Positions 32,071-32,386 of a stretch of 32,386 bases of DNA are shown piece after piece. The position numbers and the translations under genes are program-made. Where the stretch lies: NCBI GenBank assembly GCA_001804865.1, contig MHBK01000029.1, forward strand, positions 1 through 32,386. The letters are read 5' to 3'. This stretch comes from Lentisphaerae bacterium GWF2_57_35. GTDB taxonomy: Bacteria > Verrucomicrobiota > Kiritimatiellia > CAIQIC01 > GWF2-57-35. The notes under the pieces are model-generated. The model made no database searches, had not been told where the DNA came from, and saw only the letters and a program-made list of their open reading frames with translations. Position 1 is the first letter of the stretch. Every line of letters starts with the position of its first letter.

Positions 32071-32386
32071 GACCTATACCTCCTTGCGGCAACTCCAGGG
32101 GAAGCGCCGCGGTATTGCTAGTGCTTCTAGCGCTAAATCGTACGTAATCGAGATGCCGGTGGAAAGCCTAACTTGCACTTTTTGTCGGAGAGGTCGCGTT
32201 GGGAAAAGCGGGGTTAGTCCGAAAGCGCCGATGAAAGCCGGTGAAGCATAGAGAAAGGCAATTGGGGTCAATAGACAAATGGGGTCACGTCTCAAGATTC
32301 GATTCTGCTGAAAAAGTCGACGACACCCCCCTGACTATACTCACACGAGCGCGTCCGCGCGAAGAAGATTTATAGATGGATTCTGG
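32071..32386. other. Upstream region of the fibre gene, with two GGGGTCA motifs
   Basis: No gene is visible. GGGGTCA occurs at 32264-32270 and 32281-32287, 17 bases apart, in the same orientation as the GGGGTCA that begins the left inverted repeat of the transposase unit. The fibre promoter was not identified. Confidence 0.55.

Overview
The window looks like a bacterial chromosome of the PVC group, most likely Verrucomicrobiota and possibly Kiritimatiellae-like. This is an inference from content: a prepilin-type secreted protein with an H-x10-DG motif, large secreted proteins with glycan-binding-like modules, many two-hairpin palindromic repeats between genes, TTTTCCAA/TTGGAAAA tandem palindromes, and a REP-associated tyrosine transposase. 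Gene density is high, base composition is moderately GC-rich, and genes lie on both strands in short operons.

Layout. 1-4724 is minus strand: a partial secreted protein running off the left edge, a Spy/CpxP-like periplasmic protein, and a coupled pair of alpha/beta hydrolase and M24 peptidase. 5240-8118 holds dnaA and dnaN. The spacer between them carries degenerate DnaA boxes and four TATTAAC repeats and is the best candidate for oriC. 8406-12082 is a minus-strand pair encoding a 990-aa secreted protein with two starch-binding-like modules and a pseudopilin. A tRNA-Gln(CTG) gene follows. 12576-15350 is sixA-ptsP, a phosphohistidine phosphatase next to a GAF-domain enzyme I. 15444-21207 is a probable sugar operon: a lipoprotein binding protein, two permeases (one with an extra periplasmic domain of about 110 residues), a cytoplasmic GH3 beta-N-acetylhexosaminidase-type enzyme and an RsmC-like methyltransferase. 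21332-23133 is a convergent pair of a nucleotidyltransferase and a secreted unknown. 24260-25950 encodes a methyltransferase and a membrane metallophosphoesterase. 26183-26677 is a PilZ protein. 26956-28316 is a ferric-reductase-like flavocytochrome preceded by an 11-codon leader ORF. 28367-29505 is a tyrosine transposase gene framed by perfect 21-bp inverted repeats. 29599-32070 encodes a secreted fibre with 21 head-type repeats and a self-processing S74 chaperone domain.

How parts fit together. SixA and PtsP have opposing activities on phosphohistidine in the nitrogen-type phosphotransferase system, so their adjacency suggests a control pair. The ABC importer and GH3 enzyme suggest uptake and intracellular cleavage of an amino-sugar oligosaccharide; the transporter ATPase is not encoded here.

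The most unusual signal is the repeat population. A two-hairpin element with GGAGGG/CCCTCC (or GTAGG/CCTAC) outer arms recurs with different stem sequences, including paired base changes that keep the stems intact. One copy lies in frame inside a gene, one ends exactly at the tRNA 3' end, and one follows dnaA. The transposase at 28389 is an obvious candidate for a link to these or to related repeats, but this is not shown by the sequence.
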